64,000 nucleotides of DNA from Hyphomicrobiales bacterium (GTDB lineage: Bacteria > Pseudomonadota > Alphaproteobacteria > Rhizobiales > Beijerinckiaceae): assembly GCA_017302635.1 (NCBI GenBank), contig JAFLCX010000003.1, positions 124,001-188,000 of the forward strand, in the 5' to 3' direction. Position numbers and translations under genes: made by a program. Under the pieces are notes generated by a model, which saw only the letters and a list, made by a program, of their open reading frames with translations, was not told the origin of the DNA and ran no database searches. Shown here one piece after another: positions 9,083 to 17,402 of this stretch. Position 1 is the stretch's first letter. Every line of letters starts with the position of its first letter.

Positions 9083-10084
9083 TCAGGGCAGTTTGACCGT
9101 GCGTTCCGGAACGGGCGCGCCAGCCGAGAAGCTCGACGCATTGCCGAGGGTCTGCTCGGCGATATCGGTCAAAGCTTCCTGTGTCAGCCAGGCCGTGTGC
9201 GGTGTGACGAGGCAGTTCTTCTGGGCGATCAGCAATTGGAGCGTATCGTCCTGCACGATCTCGGCCGAAAGGTTTTCGAAGAAGAGCCCAGCCTCCTGTT
9301 CATAGACGTCGATGCCGAGATACCACAGCGTTTCGAGATTCTTCAGCGCGACGATCGCTGCTTTGGTGTCGATCAGCGGGCCGCGTCCAGTGTTGATGAG
9401 GACTGAGCCCTTCTTGAAGAGCTTCAGCGTTTCGGCATTGACCATGTGCTTGGTTTCGGGCGTCAGGGGGGCGGTGAGCACGATGACATCTGAGCGCCGG
9501 AACAGCTCGTCCCGCTCGACATATTCCATGCCGAGCGCCTTCATCTCGTCATGCGGATAGGGATCGGAGCCGAGCAGCTTGCAGCCGAAGCCGTTGAGAA
9601 TGCGCGCCGTCGAACGGCCAATATTCCCCGTGCCGACAATCCCCGCGACGCGGCCACGCAACGTGAAGCCCACGAGGTTATCCATCGAGAAATTGCCGTT
9701 GCGCACGCGGTTATACTGGTGGTGCACATTACGCACGAGCGAGAGGATCATCGCCACCGCATGCTCCGCGATCGATTCCGGTGAATAGGCCGGCACCCGC
9801 ATCACGGTCAGTCCATGAGTCTTCGCGGCCTTGAGATCCACCTGGTTGAAGCCGGCCGAACGACAGAGCACCAGTTTCACGCCCCCAGCCGCCAACGTCT
9901 CGATGGTGGCAGCGTCACACATGTCATTGACGAAGATGCAAACCGCATCGAAGCCTTTGGCGAGCGGTGCGGTGGAGGCATTGAGCGCGGCCGCGATGTA
10001 GGTGATCTCGTGGCCATGCCGGGCATTGACCGCCTCAAATTGCGGCTTCTCGTAATCCTTGGCGTAGAACATGGCGATTTTCAT
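9083..10084 (-). CDS. D-2-hydroxyacid dehydrogenase (D-lactate dehydrogenase-like)
   Basis: NAD-dependent D-2-hydroxyacid dehydrogenase of 333 residues, full family length. The Rossmann motif GIVGTGNIGRS is near residue 148. The catalytic set is visible: Arg in NTGRGPLID, Glu in IDVYEQEAG and His in TPHTAWLT. The YEQEAGLFFE region resembles fermentative D-lactate dehydrogenases rather than glyoxylate reductases. It is preceded by a TRIC channel gene (27 bp) and followed by an SDR (24 bp). In this operon it could reduce or oxidise a 2-keto/2-hydroxy acid intermediate. Function as a dehydrogenase is well supported, substrate identity is not. Confidence 0.87.
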   Translation of the reverse strand: MKIAMFYAKDYEKPQFEAVNARHGHEITYIAAALNASTAPLAKGFDAVCIFVNDMCDAATIETLAAGGVKLVLCRSAGFNQVDLKAAKTHGLTVMRVPAYSPESIAEHAVAMILSLVRNVHHQYNRVRNGNFSMDNLVGFTLRGRVAGIVGTGNIGRSTARILNGFGCKLLGSDPYPHDEMKALGMEYVERDELFRRSDVIVLTAPLTPETKHMVNAETLKLFKKGSVLINTGRGPLIDTKAAIVALKNLETLWYLGIDVYEQEAGLFFENLSAEIVQDDTLQLLIAQKNCLVTPHTAWLTQEALTDIAEQTLGNASSFSAGAPVPERTVKLP

Positions 10085-10111
10085 GGAGAACTCCGGGCTT
10101 GCAAGACTGGC

Positions 10112-10780
10112 TCAGGCAGATTTGGCGCGACGCGCCGCGATGACAACGGTCAGACGGATGACAAGGGTGACAAGGAAGCCCGCAAGGAGCGCCCAAGGCG
10201 CCGAAACGCCCATCATCCGCAGCAGGGCGAGCAAACCGCAGCCGATGAACAGGGCCTCGATCACCCACACGCCCGGACGCAGCGCTCCGGGAAACTCGTT
10301 GATGATGATGTCCCGGATGATCGACCCAAAGGCTGCGCTCACCGCGCCGAAGAAGGCGCAGAGGATCCAGAGTTGCGCCTGGCCCAGAGGGGTCGGTGCC
10401 ACGACCGGACCGAGAAGATTAAACGCCTTCGCCGCACCGAGCGCCCCGAGCGAGGCGAGCGCAATGGCTTCGGCGCTTTCCTTGATCACGAAATCCCGCT
10501 TCGCAATCGTGGCCTGGAGGAACCCGAGATTGGCATAGGCGATCGACAGCACGAAGATCGCCACGATGTAGAATGGGAACGCGACCCAGAAAAATGGCTG
10601 GGCCTGCGGGCCGAGCAGGATATCGCGCAAGGTGCCGCCACCCAGCGCGGCGGCAACGGCGCAGAGAAAAAATCCGAAAGTCGAGAGATTCTTGCCCTTC
10701 GCCACGATCATCGCGTTGATCGCGAAGGACAGGATGCCCAAGGTCTCGATCCAGATGAACCATTCCGGCCCGCCACGCAT
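10112..10780 (-). CDS. Trimeric intracellular cation (TRIC) family membrane protein, YicG/UPF0126-like
   Basis: Inner-membrane protein of 222 residues with seven hydrophobic segments in two repeated halves. Both repeats carry the TRIC glycine-aspartate motif: ALGGGTLRDILLG in the first and FGSIIRDIIIN in the second, where the family has GG(T/V)xRD. I choose the ATG at 10780, eleven bases after the SDR stop with GAGGG seven bases upstream, rather than the GTG at 10816 inside the SDR gene. Bacterial TRIC proteins conduct potassium or are annotated as possible amino-acid carriers. Its place inside a dehydrogenase operon is unusual and hints at transport of an operon metabolite. Confidence 0.85.
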   Translation of the reverse strand: MRGGPEWFIWIETLGILSFAINAMIVAKGKNLSTFGFFLCAVAAALGGGTLRDILLGPQAQPFFWVAFPFYIVAIFVLSIAYANLGFLQATIAKRDFVIKESAEAIALASLGALGAAKAFNLLGPVVAPTPLGQAQLWILCAFFGAVSAAFGSIIRDIIINEFPGALRPGVWVIEALFIGCGLLALLRMMGVSAPWALLAGFLVTLVIRLTVVIAARRAKSA

Positions 10781-10790
10781 GTCAGTGCCC

Positions 10791-11558
10791 TCAATCCAGT
10801 TCTTGAACGCCACCACCTGAAACGGTGAGCACCTGCCCGCTCACCCAGCTCGAGGCCGGGCAGCACAGGAAAAGCGCTGCGTTCGCGATGTCCTCGGCCT
10901 GCCCGAGCCGCCCCAGCGGCGTATGCTTCAGCATCGCCTTTTCGATTTCGGGAGTGAGAACGCTGGCAAGTGCATCCGTCTTGATCGCGCCCGGGGCGAT
11001 GCAGTTCACGCGGATGCCCTTGGGACCGAGGTCGAACGCGATATTGCGCGTGAGATGGTTCACGGCAGCCTTGGACGACCCATAGGATGCCATGCGCTGA
11101 TTCTTGTTGTCGCCCGCCATGGAGGAGATGTTGAGAACAGCGCCATGCCCTGCCTTTTCCATATGCGGTGCAGCGAGTTGCGTGAGACGGAAAAGAGAGA
11201 AGACGTTGAGCTGATAGGCCCACTCGAAATCGCCCATCGGCATATCGAACGGCTTCGGCCCGCCACCACCCGCATTGTTCACGAGGATTGTCAGACCACC
11301 AAAACTGGAAACAGCAGCATCCACCGCCGCCTTGAGATCATCCTCTTTCGTGACATTGCAGGCAATTGCAATTGCCTTGCCACCCGCAGCAATGATGTCA
11401 TCCGCAACAACTTTAGCCGTATCGGCTTTGAGGTCGCTCACGACAACGGCAGCACCCGCCCCTGCAAAAAGCTTCGCAATGGCCCTGCCAATGCCAGCAC
11501 CGGCGCCAGTTACAAGAGCGATATCGCCATCGAGTCGAAATTTTTTCTGATCAAACAT
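10791..11558 (-). CDS. Short-chain dehydrogenase/reductase (SDR), second copy
   Basis: Classical SDR of 255 residues and first gene of the 11558-5886 operon. Motifs: VTGAGAGIGRAIA (residues 16-28), VSDLKAD after the second strand (NAD preference), NNAGGGGPK, ISSMAGDN with the catalytic serine and YGSSK with Tyr and Lys. The IRVNCIAPGAIKT segment is typical of 3-oxoacyl-ACP-reductase-like and 7-alpha-hydroxysteroid-type SDRs, but that group is too broad to name a substrate. It differs clearly from the SDR at 8258-9058, so the two probably catalyse separate steps. The next upstream gene on the strand is a DNA-binding regulator 107 bp away. Confidence 0.88.
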   Translation of the reverse strand: MFDQKKFRLDGDIALVTGAGAGIGRAIAKLFAGAGAAVVVSDLKADTAKVVADDIIAAGGKAIAIACNVTKEDDLKAAVDAAVSSFGGLTILVNNAGGGGPKPFDMPMGDFEWAYQLNVFSLFRLTQLAAPHMEKAGHGAVLNISSMAGDNKNQRMASYGSSKAAVNHLTRNIAFDLGPKGIRVNCIAPGAIKTDALASVLTPEIEKAMLKHTPLGRLGQAEDIANAALFLCCPASSWVSGQVLTVSGGGVQELD

Positions 11559-11665
11559 TTGGACGTTCCTGAACGTTGCCGCGGTGGAGTTTAAGGATCA
11601 GGCCATAAGCTGGAAGACAAGTGGGTAGGCGCCCATTTTGGGCATTCGGATCCTCTCGAAGGATA

Positions 11666-12172
11666 TCACTTCAACAAACTAGCGATCTGGTGGTGGAGCC
11701 CGGCAAAGCGCGTGATGGCTCGGCTATCGAGTTCCGCGAGGTCATGCCGAGCCACTGAGGCACCGTTGGAGACAATCAGATGCCAGGCACCGGCCTCGTC
11801 CTGCCGAACCCAGCCGCGCGATGCGAGTTTCAGAAGTTTCCTCCGCACAGTCTCACGCGGGATGCCGCACGAGTCGGCAATGCGCGATGCGGTGATCTGG
11901 GCGGCGGGAATGCGACCTCGCTTGACACCGTCCGAGGTCGCTTCCGCCTCCAGATGCGCATTGAGATGCATCTGTCCGACAATCGCTAGGACGAGGAGTT
12001 CCTGGAGATCACCGCCGAAAACTTGAGAGCAATCCGCCAGATGTTGCGTTAAAAACTCAACAAAATGATACTGATACGCTGGATACTGCTCTCGAAGCCG
12101 CGCCTCGATCTCTTTGACCGCAATATACTTTGGATTGTCGATCAAGGTGCCCCCCGGCCTACGATGTTCCAT
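11666..12172 (-). CDS. Helix-turn-helix transcriptional regulator
   Basis: Probable DNA-binding protein of 168 residues from ATG 12172; an in-frame ATG at 12250 would add 26 residues of poor composition. The C-terminal half contains a winged helix-turn-helix, ITASRIADSCGIPRETVRRKL followed by a GWVRQDEAG wing, similar to Crp/MarR/GntR-type readers. The N-terminal part (IEARLREQYPAYQYHFVEFL) is helical with no cyclic-nucleotide or metal motif. It lies upstream of, and in line with, the SDR-TRIC operon (107-bp gap) and is the best local candidate for its regulator. The family is not certain. Confidence 0.6.
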   Translation of the reverse strand: MEHRRPGGTLIDNPKYIAVKEIEARLREQYPAYQYHFVEFLTQHLADCSQVFGGDLQELLVLAIVGQMHLNAHLEAEATSDGVKRGRIPAAQITASRIADSCGIPRETVRRKLLKLASRGWVRQDEAGAWHLIVSNGASVARHDLAELDSRAITRFAGLHHQIASLLK

Positions 12173-12740
12173 TCTCAACCCTAGCCGGCCGGTGGAATTG
12201 AACAGGCTATGATGCCAGACAGCAATTGGATGCGTGATCAGCAAGGGCAAGAACCAGAATGCGAATAAACGGAACCTTGCTCGGAATGCTGGCCTTCATA
12301 ACATTTCTGCTCGGCTCCTCGGCTGGCAGCCAATCCCAACTGCTCGAGCGATTGCCGACGGCCATGACAACGGAAGTTGCCCGAGAACGTCCAGGGTATG
12401 CCGAGACAGAATGTGGGGCGGAATGTTGGGCCAGATTTCCGAAAACAGAAAAATACTAATAAATTCAATTGTTTAATGAAATATACGGTGGCATTGTCAG
12501 ACAAACTGAAACGGTCTCGTAACTCGCCCACCCCCCTGATCGCGCAGGCCGCACAGATCTGACGCCGTGCGGCCAACGCGGCGGTGTGGCGATCCTTGAA
12601 ACTCTGCTGGCTGATGGGTTTGCTTTCCTCTTTGCAGCAGCGGCAGATGCGGGCATGACCAAAAGCGCCGAGGTAGCCGCACCTGCTCCAGCAGCAACCG
12701 GGCCTTTAGCTGATGTGCCCCGCAGCTGAGAATTTAGATT
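12173..12740. other. Intergenic stretch between regulator and ABC operon
   Basis: No convincing intact gene. A plus-strand frame at 12259-12459 (66 codons) begins with a hydrophobic leader-like stretch (LLGMLAFITFLLGSSAGS) but has no good ribosome-binding site. The right part, from 12494, is an IS6-type end fragment described separately. Bases 12610-12720 show nothing I recognise. Confidence 0.35.
12494..12605 (-). mobile_element. IS6-type insertion sequence end fragment
   Basis: This stretch aligns by eye with the left 110 bases of the complete IS6-type element at 44128. It has the same terminal ATTGTCAGAC, then GTCTCG, then a run encoding on the minus strand the transposase tail (compare DRHTAALA with ERRTAALVEW in the intact copy). 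Only this end is left; the rest of the element is gone. It lies at the boundary between the SDR operon block and the ABC operon. Confidence 0.6.
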
Positions 12741-13724
12741 TCAAGGCCGCACATGCGGACAGGCGACGAGCCGCCCTCCAACTGTCAGCAGTTCGGGACG
12801 ATCGACGGCGCAAGACGGGACCGCGATCTGGCATCGCGGGTGAAAGGTGCAGCCCGTGGGTGGGCTGATCGGACTTGGCACTTCACCGGACATGGGCTCG
12901 CGTGCGCGGTTCGGGGCATCGACCTGCGGGATCGTATCGATCAGCAACCGCGTATACGGGTGCGACGGCGACTTGAATATCTCTTCTGCATCGCCGATTT
13001 CGACGATGCGCCCCAGATACATGATCGCCAGCTGGTCCGACATGTGGCGCACGACCGAAAGGTTATGGCTGATCAGAACATAAGTCAGGTTGAATTGCTT
13101 TTGCAGTCGCACCATCAGGTTGAGGATCTGCGCTTGCACGGAAACGTCTAGCGCTGAGGTCGGCTCATCGCAGACCATCACATCAGCTTCCGTGGCGAGT
13201 GCGCGTGCTATCGAGATCCGCTGACGCTGCCCGCCGGAAAACTCATGCGGATAGCGCGTGGCATCCTGAGCCGAGAGTCCAACCGTGACGAGAAGTTCGC
13301 TCACACGCGTCAGCGTCTCGGCTTCTGTCGCACGCAGTTTCAATTCACGAATTGGCTCTGCCACGATGTCACCCACGCGCCAACGCGGGTTCAGGCTGGC
13401 GAAAGGGTCCTGAAAGATCATCTGCAAACGCGGCATCTCGACCTTCCCGTCGGCACGGCAGATGTCGCCGAAGCGGATGGAACCGGATGTCGGCGACTGA
13501 AGGCCAACGATCATACGCGCCAGCGTCGATTTTCCGCAGCCCGACTCCCCGACAATGCTGAAGGTGGTGCCACGCCGAACCGTGAAGCTGACATCTTCAA
13601 CGGCTTTCAGCAGGCGGCGTGGTGCTCGGCTCGCCACGCGTTGCAGCCAGGACGCTGACACATCGAAATGGCAACTCGCGTTCTCTACCGAAAGGATCGC
13701 GTCATGATCAGACATGCTTCGCAT
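12741..13724 (-). CDS. Dipeptide/oligopeptide-type ABC transporter ATP-binding protein (OppF/DppF-like)
   Basis: Second ATPase of the importer, 327 residues (an internal ATG at 13715 is an alternative start). Walker A is GESGCGKST near residue 58, the signature is FSGGQRQRIS, and Walker B is VMVCDEPTSALD. The C-terminal extension PTGCTFHPRCQIAVPSC is the oligopeptide-ABC cysteine motif found in DppD/DppF proteins. The start overlaps the OppD-like gene. It is the last gene of the operon running from 21005, so the complete transporter (receptor, two permeases, two ATPases) is present. Confidence 0.93.
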   Translation of the reverse strand: MRSMSDHDAILSVENASCHFDVSASWLQRVASRAPRRLLKAVEDVSFTVRRGTTFSIVGESGCGKSTLARMIVGLQSPTSGSIRFGDICRADGKVEMPRLQMIFQDPFASLNPRWRVGDIVAEPIRELKLRATEAETLTRVSELLVTVGLSAQDATRYPHEFSGGQRQRISIARALATEADVMVCDEPTSALDVSVQAQILNLMVRLQKQFNLTYVLISHNLSVVRHMSDQLAIMYLGRIVEIGDAEEIFKSPSHPYTRLLIDTIPQVDAPNRAREPMSGEVPSPISPPTGCTFHPRCQIAVPSCAVDRPELLTVGGRLVACPHVRP

Positions 13725-14694
13725 CCGTCAGCGGATGGTGACAGGCGACAGCATGGAGTGTTGATCCATGTTCGGGTCTTTCCTTGCTGCAGCGTGCGCT
13801 CGATGCAAGGCAACGCGGATGGAACGAGCACCCCGTAGGTATGGCGCTGAGGCGCGGCATAGATCCGTCGATCTGGTTGAGGACAGCATTCCGATGCTGC
13901 ACGCTCGGGATCGATGCCATCAAGCCGGCTGTGTAGGGATGCTTTGGGCGCTGCGTGACCTCCTCCACAGGGCCAATCTCGGCGATCCGGCCCGCATACA
14001 TCACAGCGACACGGTCTGCCGTTTCTGCGATCACGCCCATATCGTGAGTCACCAACATGATTGCGGTGCCCTTTTCGCGGCAGAGCCGCTTCAGCAGGGA
14101 CGTGATCTGCGCCTGAATTGACACATCCAGCGCCGTTGTTGGCTCGTCAGCGATGATCAGCGCCGGCTCGGCGCAGAGCGCAAGCGCAATCACGACACGC
14201 TGACGCATGCCTCCCGAAAACTGATGCGGAAAATGATCGATGCGTGTTTCGGCAGCGGGAATGCCGACTTGCCGGAGCAGGGCAAGCGCCCGGCTGCGCG
14301 CCTCGTCACGGGTCACTTGCAGGTGAGTGAGGATGGTGTCGCTGATCTGGTCACCGACCGTCAGCAGCGGATGAAGCGACGTCAGCGGGTCCTGGAAGAT
14401 TGCCCCGATCTTGCGGCCACGCACCCGGCGCATCGCCTCCGGCGACATATTGTCAATGCGCTCTCCCGCAAGGTGAATCGAGCCTGCCGCGATGCGGCCC
14501 GGCGGATCGAGCAACCCGATCACAGCTGTCCCGGTCAACGATTTGCCCGCTCCCGACTCGCCAACCACACCGAGGATTTCACCGGGCGCGATATCGAAGG
14601 AGATACCATCCAGGGCCGTCAGCGGTCCTTTCCGGCCATCAAAGACAACCTTCAGGTCACGCACGGACAAAAGGGACGAAGTGCCCGCGCTCAT
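13708..14694 (-). CDS. Dipeptide/oligopeptide-type ABC transporter ATP-binding protein (OppD/DppD-like)
   Basis: First ATPase of the importer, 328 residues. Walker A is GESGAGKSLTG, the signature is FSGGMRQRVVIA and Walker B is LIIADEPTTALDVS; the C-terminal PTGCSFHPRCLASSARC motif is typical of the peptide/nickel/opine subfamily. The start overlaps the amidohydrolase stop by 4 bp and the end overlaps the OppF-like gene by up to 17 bp, so these genes are tightly coupled. Pairing with two amidohydrolases argues for import of an N-heterocycle, amide or opine-like compound rather than nutrient peptides. Confidence 0.93.
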   Translation of the reverse strand: MSAGTSSLLSVRDLKVVFDGRKGPLTALDGISFDIAPGEILGVVGESGAGKSLTGTAVIGLLDPPGRIAAGSIHLAGERIDNMSPEAMRRVRGRKIGAIFQDPLTSLHPLLTVGDQISDTILTHLQVTRDEARSRALALLRQVGIPAAETRIDHFPHQFSGGMRQRVVIALALCAEPALIIADEPTTALDVSIQAQITSLLKRLCREKGTAIMLVTHDMGVIAETADRVAVMYAGRIAEIGPVEEVTQRPKHPYTAGLMASIPSVQHRNAVLNQIDGSMPRLSAIPTGCSFHPRCLASSARCSKERPEHGSTLHAVACHHPLTDAKHV

Positions 14695-16193
14695 TGTTGC
14701 TCCGCTCGCAGCACCGGATAGCTCGACGAAAAAATCTCGCTGACGGGCGGATGATGAAGGGTGCGCTTCGGGTATTGCGACATCAACCCCTCGAACTGTA
14801 TCTGCGCCCGGACATTATCGGCCCGCTCATCGACATCGGGGATGATGCGATCTTCCATGACAAAACGACCATCGATGATCACACTCGAAAAGTCGCGTCC
14901 ATGCCCCGTCAGCAGCATGGTCTGGATCGGATCGATCACCTGGCCGGTGTGCGGACGATCGAGATCGAAAACGGTGATATCGGCTTTCGCGCCGGGTTGC
15001 AGGCGCCCGAGATCCGGCCTGCCGATGGCGTCAGCTCCGTGAAGGGTCGCCGCATCGTAGTAATCCTCACAGCGCACGGCGCTGACCGAGCCGGCGACAA
15101 CTCGCGTGAGCATCATCCCGGCTTGCAGATTCATCACCATGTCCGGCGGGCTGGTATCAGTACCCATGCCAACGCGCAGGCCCATCTCACGATAGCGCCC
15201 GAAATGATCGATCACATTGCCGTGGCGGCCCGATACCAGCGGACAATGCACAATGGTCGCACCATTGTCGCGAATGATCTCGAGGTCGCGCCCCGGTCGT
15301 GCAATGTGGCGACTGCCCGAAACGAAGGTGCCGTGAGGCAGCACGGTCTTGTCAGTAAAGAAGTCGAGGCTCTCGAGCCATTCCGGCGGGCTCATGCCAT
15401 GTTGCCGGAGCACGAGATCGTATTCGATCTTGGACTGGCAACTGTGCAGCCGGACGGGCACATCCAGGGTTCGTCCTGCCGCAGCTGTCCGGCGCAGCAA
15501 TTCGGGCGTACAGGTCTCGATGCGATCCGGCGCCAGCATGGTGCGGATGAGGCCTCCTGCCTCGCCATCGAACCGCTCGCAGAACCGGATAGCGGCAGCG
15601 AGTTCCGCGAGGCCACGCTGTTCATCATAATGGGCGCTCACCGTTCCATCGGTGTCGACCACCTGATTGCCAGTTCGATAGGCGGGGCCGAGATAGGCTC
15701 GCAGGCCCAGCCGGGCGGCGGCTTCGGCGGCATCGGCGAACTCTTCCGGCGTCTCGCCCCACGCGCGATAGAACAGGGAGGCAATGGGCAAGGCCGTTGT
15801 AATGCCGTTGCGGATCAGGCCGGCGAAGGAATGCGCCTTCTGGAAGGCCAGTTCCTCGCGGCTGTACATCTCGTAGGGCCCCGCCTCTAGATAGCTTCGG
15901 GGCCAGACACGACCCTTTTTCCAGGCGGGCTGATTGTCGAAGGCCAGGATTGTCGTGTCGAGATCAGACAGGGCATCAAGATCGATGAATCCCGGCCCGA
16001 TCAGCGCCTGTCCGTAATCGATGCGGCGGGCAACTTCCCCGGGGAAGTTGTGCCCGACGAAAATGATGCGATCCTCTTCGAACACGACCTGGCCGCAATC
16101 CAGCAGGCGGTGCTGCCCCTTGTCGTGGCCCACCACCCAGCGCGCCGTAACGAGCGTTCGCCCTGCTGGTCGCGCTCCCACACGCAATGTCAT
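14691..16193 (-). CDS. Amidohydrolase superfamily protein, TRZ/ATZ (chlorohydrolase)-like, atypical metal site
   Basis: Cytoplasmic TIM-barrel hydrolase of 500 residues. The flanking strands and later metal ligands of the TRZ/ATZ deaminase group are visible: VRLHSCQSK (His), LPHGTFVSG (His) and MGTDTSPPDM (Asp). The usual HxH pair after PGFID is absent: the sequence reads GPGFIDLDALSDLDT, so Asp residues stand where histidines are expected. It may therefore use an altered metal site or act on a different bond. It overlaps its neighbours by 4 bp on both sides (second amidohydrolase and OppD). A hydrolytic step on the imported compound is the inference; exact substrate unknown. Confidence 0.8.
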   Translation of the reverse strand: MTLRVGARPAGRTLVTARWVVGHDKGQHRLLDCGQVVFEEDRIIFVGHNFPGEVARRIDYGQALIGPGFIDLDALSDLDTTILAFDNQPAWKKGRVWPRSYLEAGPYEMYSREELAFQKAHSFAGLIRNGITTALPIASLFYRAWGETPEEFADAAEAAARLGLRAYLGPAYRTGNQVVDTDGTVSAHYDEQRGLAELAAAIRFCERFDGEAGGLIRTMLAPDRIETCTPELLRRTAAAGRTLDVPVRLHSCQSKIEYDLVLRQHGMSPPEWLESLDFFTDKTVLPHGTFVSGSRHIARPGRDLEIIRDNGATIVHCPLVSGRHGNVIDHFGRYREMGLRVGMGTDTSPPDMVMNLQAGMMLTRVVAGSVSAVRCEDYYDAATLHGADAIGRPDLGRLQPGAKADITVFDLDRPHTGQVIDPIQTMLLTGHGRDFSSVIIDGRFVMEDRIIPDVDERADNVRAQIQFEGLMSQYPKRTLHHPPVSEIFSSSYPVLRAEQQ

Positions 16194-17389
16194 GGCGCGC
16201 TCGCAATCGAGGCGCCGTCGCGGGCGACAATCTTGCCGCGCTTGATGACACGACGGAAAGGGGAACGAGAAACAATCGCGTCGGCGACCGCCTCACCCGG
16301 CACCAGTAGCAGATCGGCCTGACAACCAATGCCGATGCCGTAATCTGGCAGTTCCATCACCTTGGCTCCGCCGGAGGTGACCACGTCGAAGGCCAGACGC
16401 ATTTCGTCATCGCGGCGGCAATTGTTGCGCAAAGCCACGAACATCGCACGCTCGAGCATGTCGCCATTGCCATAGGGGCCCCAAGTGTCGCGGATACCAT
16501 CCGAGCCCGAGCAGACGCGAATGCCGGCAGCGATCAGCCTTCTGATCGGCGGAGCCGGGCGCGAAGCCGGGCCCGTCGTCATGATGGCGATATCAAGTTC
16601 GGCAATCTGTTCGATCAGCGGGTCAACGAGGTCGCGATCCGGCCAACCCAGGCAAAATGCATGACTCACGGTAACCTTGCCCTGCATACCCAGCGCACGC
16701 GTGCGCTCCATGATCAGATCAAACGAGAATGCGCCCATCTCACCGGGCTCATGCAAGTGGATGTCGAGCGCCTTGCCATACGTCTGGCAGAGGCCGAACA
16801 CAGCATCGAGATGGCCCTTCGGATCGCGATCAATGGCGCAAGGATCGAGCCCGCCAACAACCTCCGACCCCAGTTTCATGGCCTCGTGCATGAGTTCCAA
16901 CGTGCCGGGCCGCCGGAGGAGCCCGGATTGCGGAAACGCGACGATCTCGACATCGATGATCTCGTGGCACTCGGCGCGCATTTTCATGATGCCCTCGACG
17001 CCCCACATGCCGTGATCGGTATCGACATCGACATGGCTGCGGATATGGGTCGTGCCCAGCCGCGAGGATTGCACCGTCTGACGGAACGACTGGGTATAGG
17101 GATCCATGTTCAGGCGGCGCTTGTTCAGCCGCTCGTTATCGATCTTGTCGAGAAGTTTGGGCCCTACCTCATTCTTGTACCAGGGCAGGCCAAGCAGGCT
17201 CTTGTCGAGATGGGTGTGCGCTTCAACCAGACCAGGCAGCAGGAGATGCCCCTTGCCGTCTTCTGAAGGAATGTCTGCAGGAGCCGCAAGATCGAGCCCC
17301 ATGGCCGCGATGCGGCTGTTTTCGATCAAGACATTGGTTGCCGGCCCGGCCATCGGGCGCACATTCCGGAGAAACAGGTTGTGGCTCAT
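16190..17389 (-). CDS. Amidohydrolase, cytosine deaminase-like
   Basis: Metal-dependent hydrolase of 399 residues resembling cytosine deaminase and N-isopropylammelide amidohydrolase. The complete ligand set is visible: HTH in LVEAHTHLDKS (residues 59-61), His in DIHLHEPGE, His in TVSHAFCLG and Asp in CSGSDGIRDTWGP. The last motif is especially characteristic of cytosine deaminases. It lies 13 bp after the DppC-like permease and overlaps the second amidohydrolase by 4 bp. The pair of hydrolases within an ABC import operon suggests stepwise deamination or ring opening of an N-heterocycle or a cyclic amide. Substrate not established. Confidence 0.85.
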   Translation of the reverse strand: MSHNLFLRNVRPMAGPATNVLIENSRIAAMGLDLAAPADIPSEDGKGHLLLPGLVEAHTHLDKSLLGLPWYKNEVGPKLLDKIDNERLNKRRLNMDPYTQSFRQTVQSSRLGTTHIRSHVDVDTDHGMWGVEGIMKMRAECHEIIDVEIVAFPQSGLLRRPGTLELMHEAMKLGSEVVGGLDPCAIDRDPKGHLDAVFGLCQTYGKALDIHLHEPGEMGAFSFDLIMERTRALGMQGKVTVSHAFCLGWPDRDLVDPLIEQIAELDIAIMTTGPASRPAPPIRRLIAAGIRVCSGSDGIRDTWGPYGNGDMLERAMFVALRNNCRRDDEMRLAFDVVTSGGAKVMELPDYGIGIGCQADLLLVPGEAVADAIVSRSPFRRVIKRGKIVARDGASIASAP

Positions 17390-17402
17390 CGCAATTTGGC
17401 TT

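Noticed and set aside
12259..12459. Small plus-strand gene with a hydrophobic leader.
   Set aside because: There is no ribosome-binding site, it lies next to IS debris, and the part after the leader has no recognisable features.
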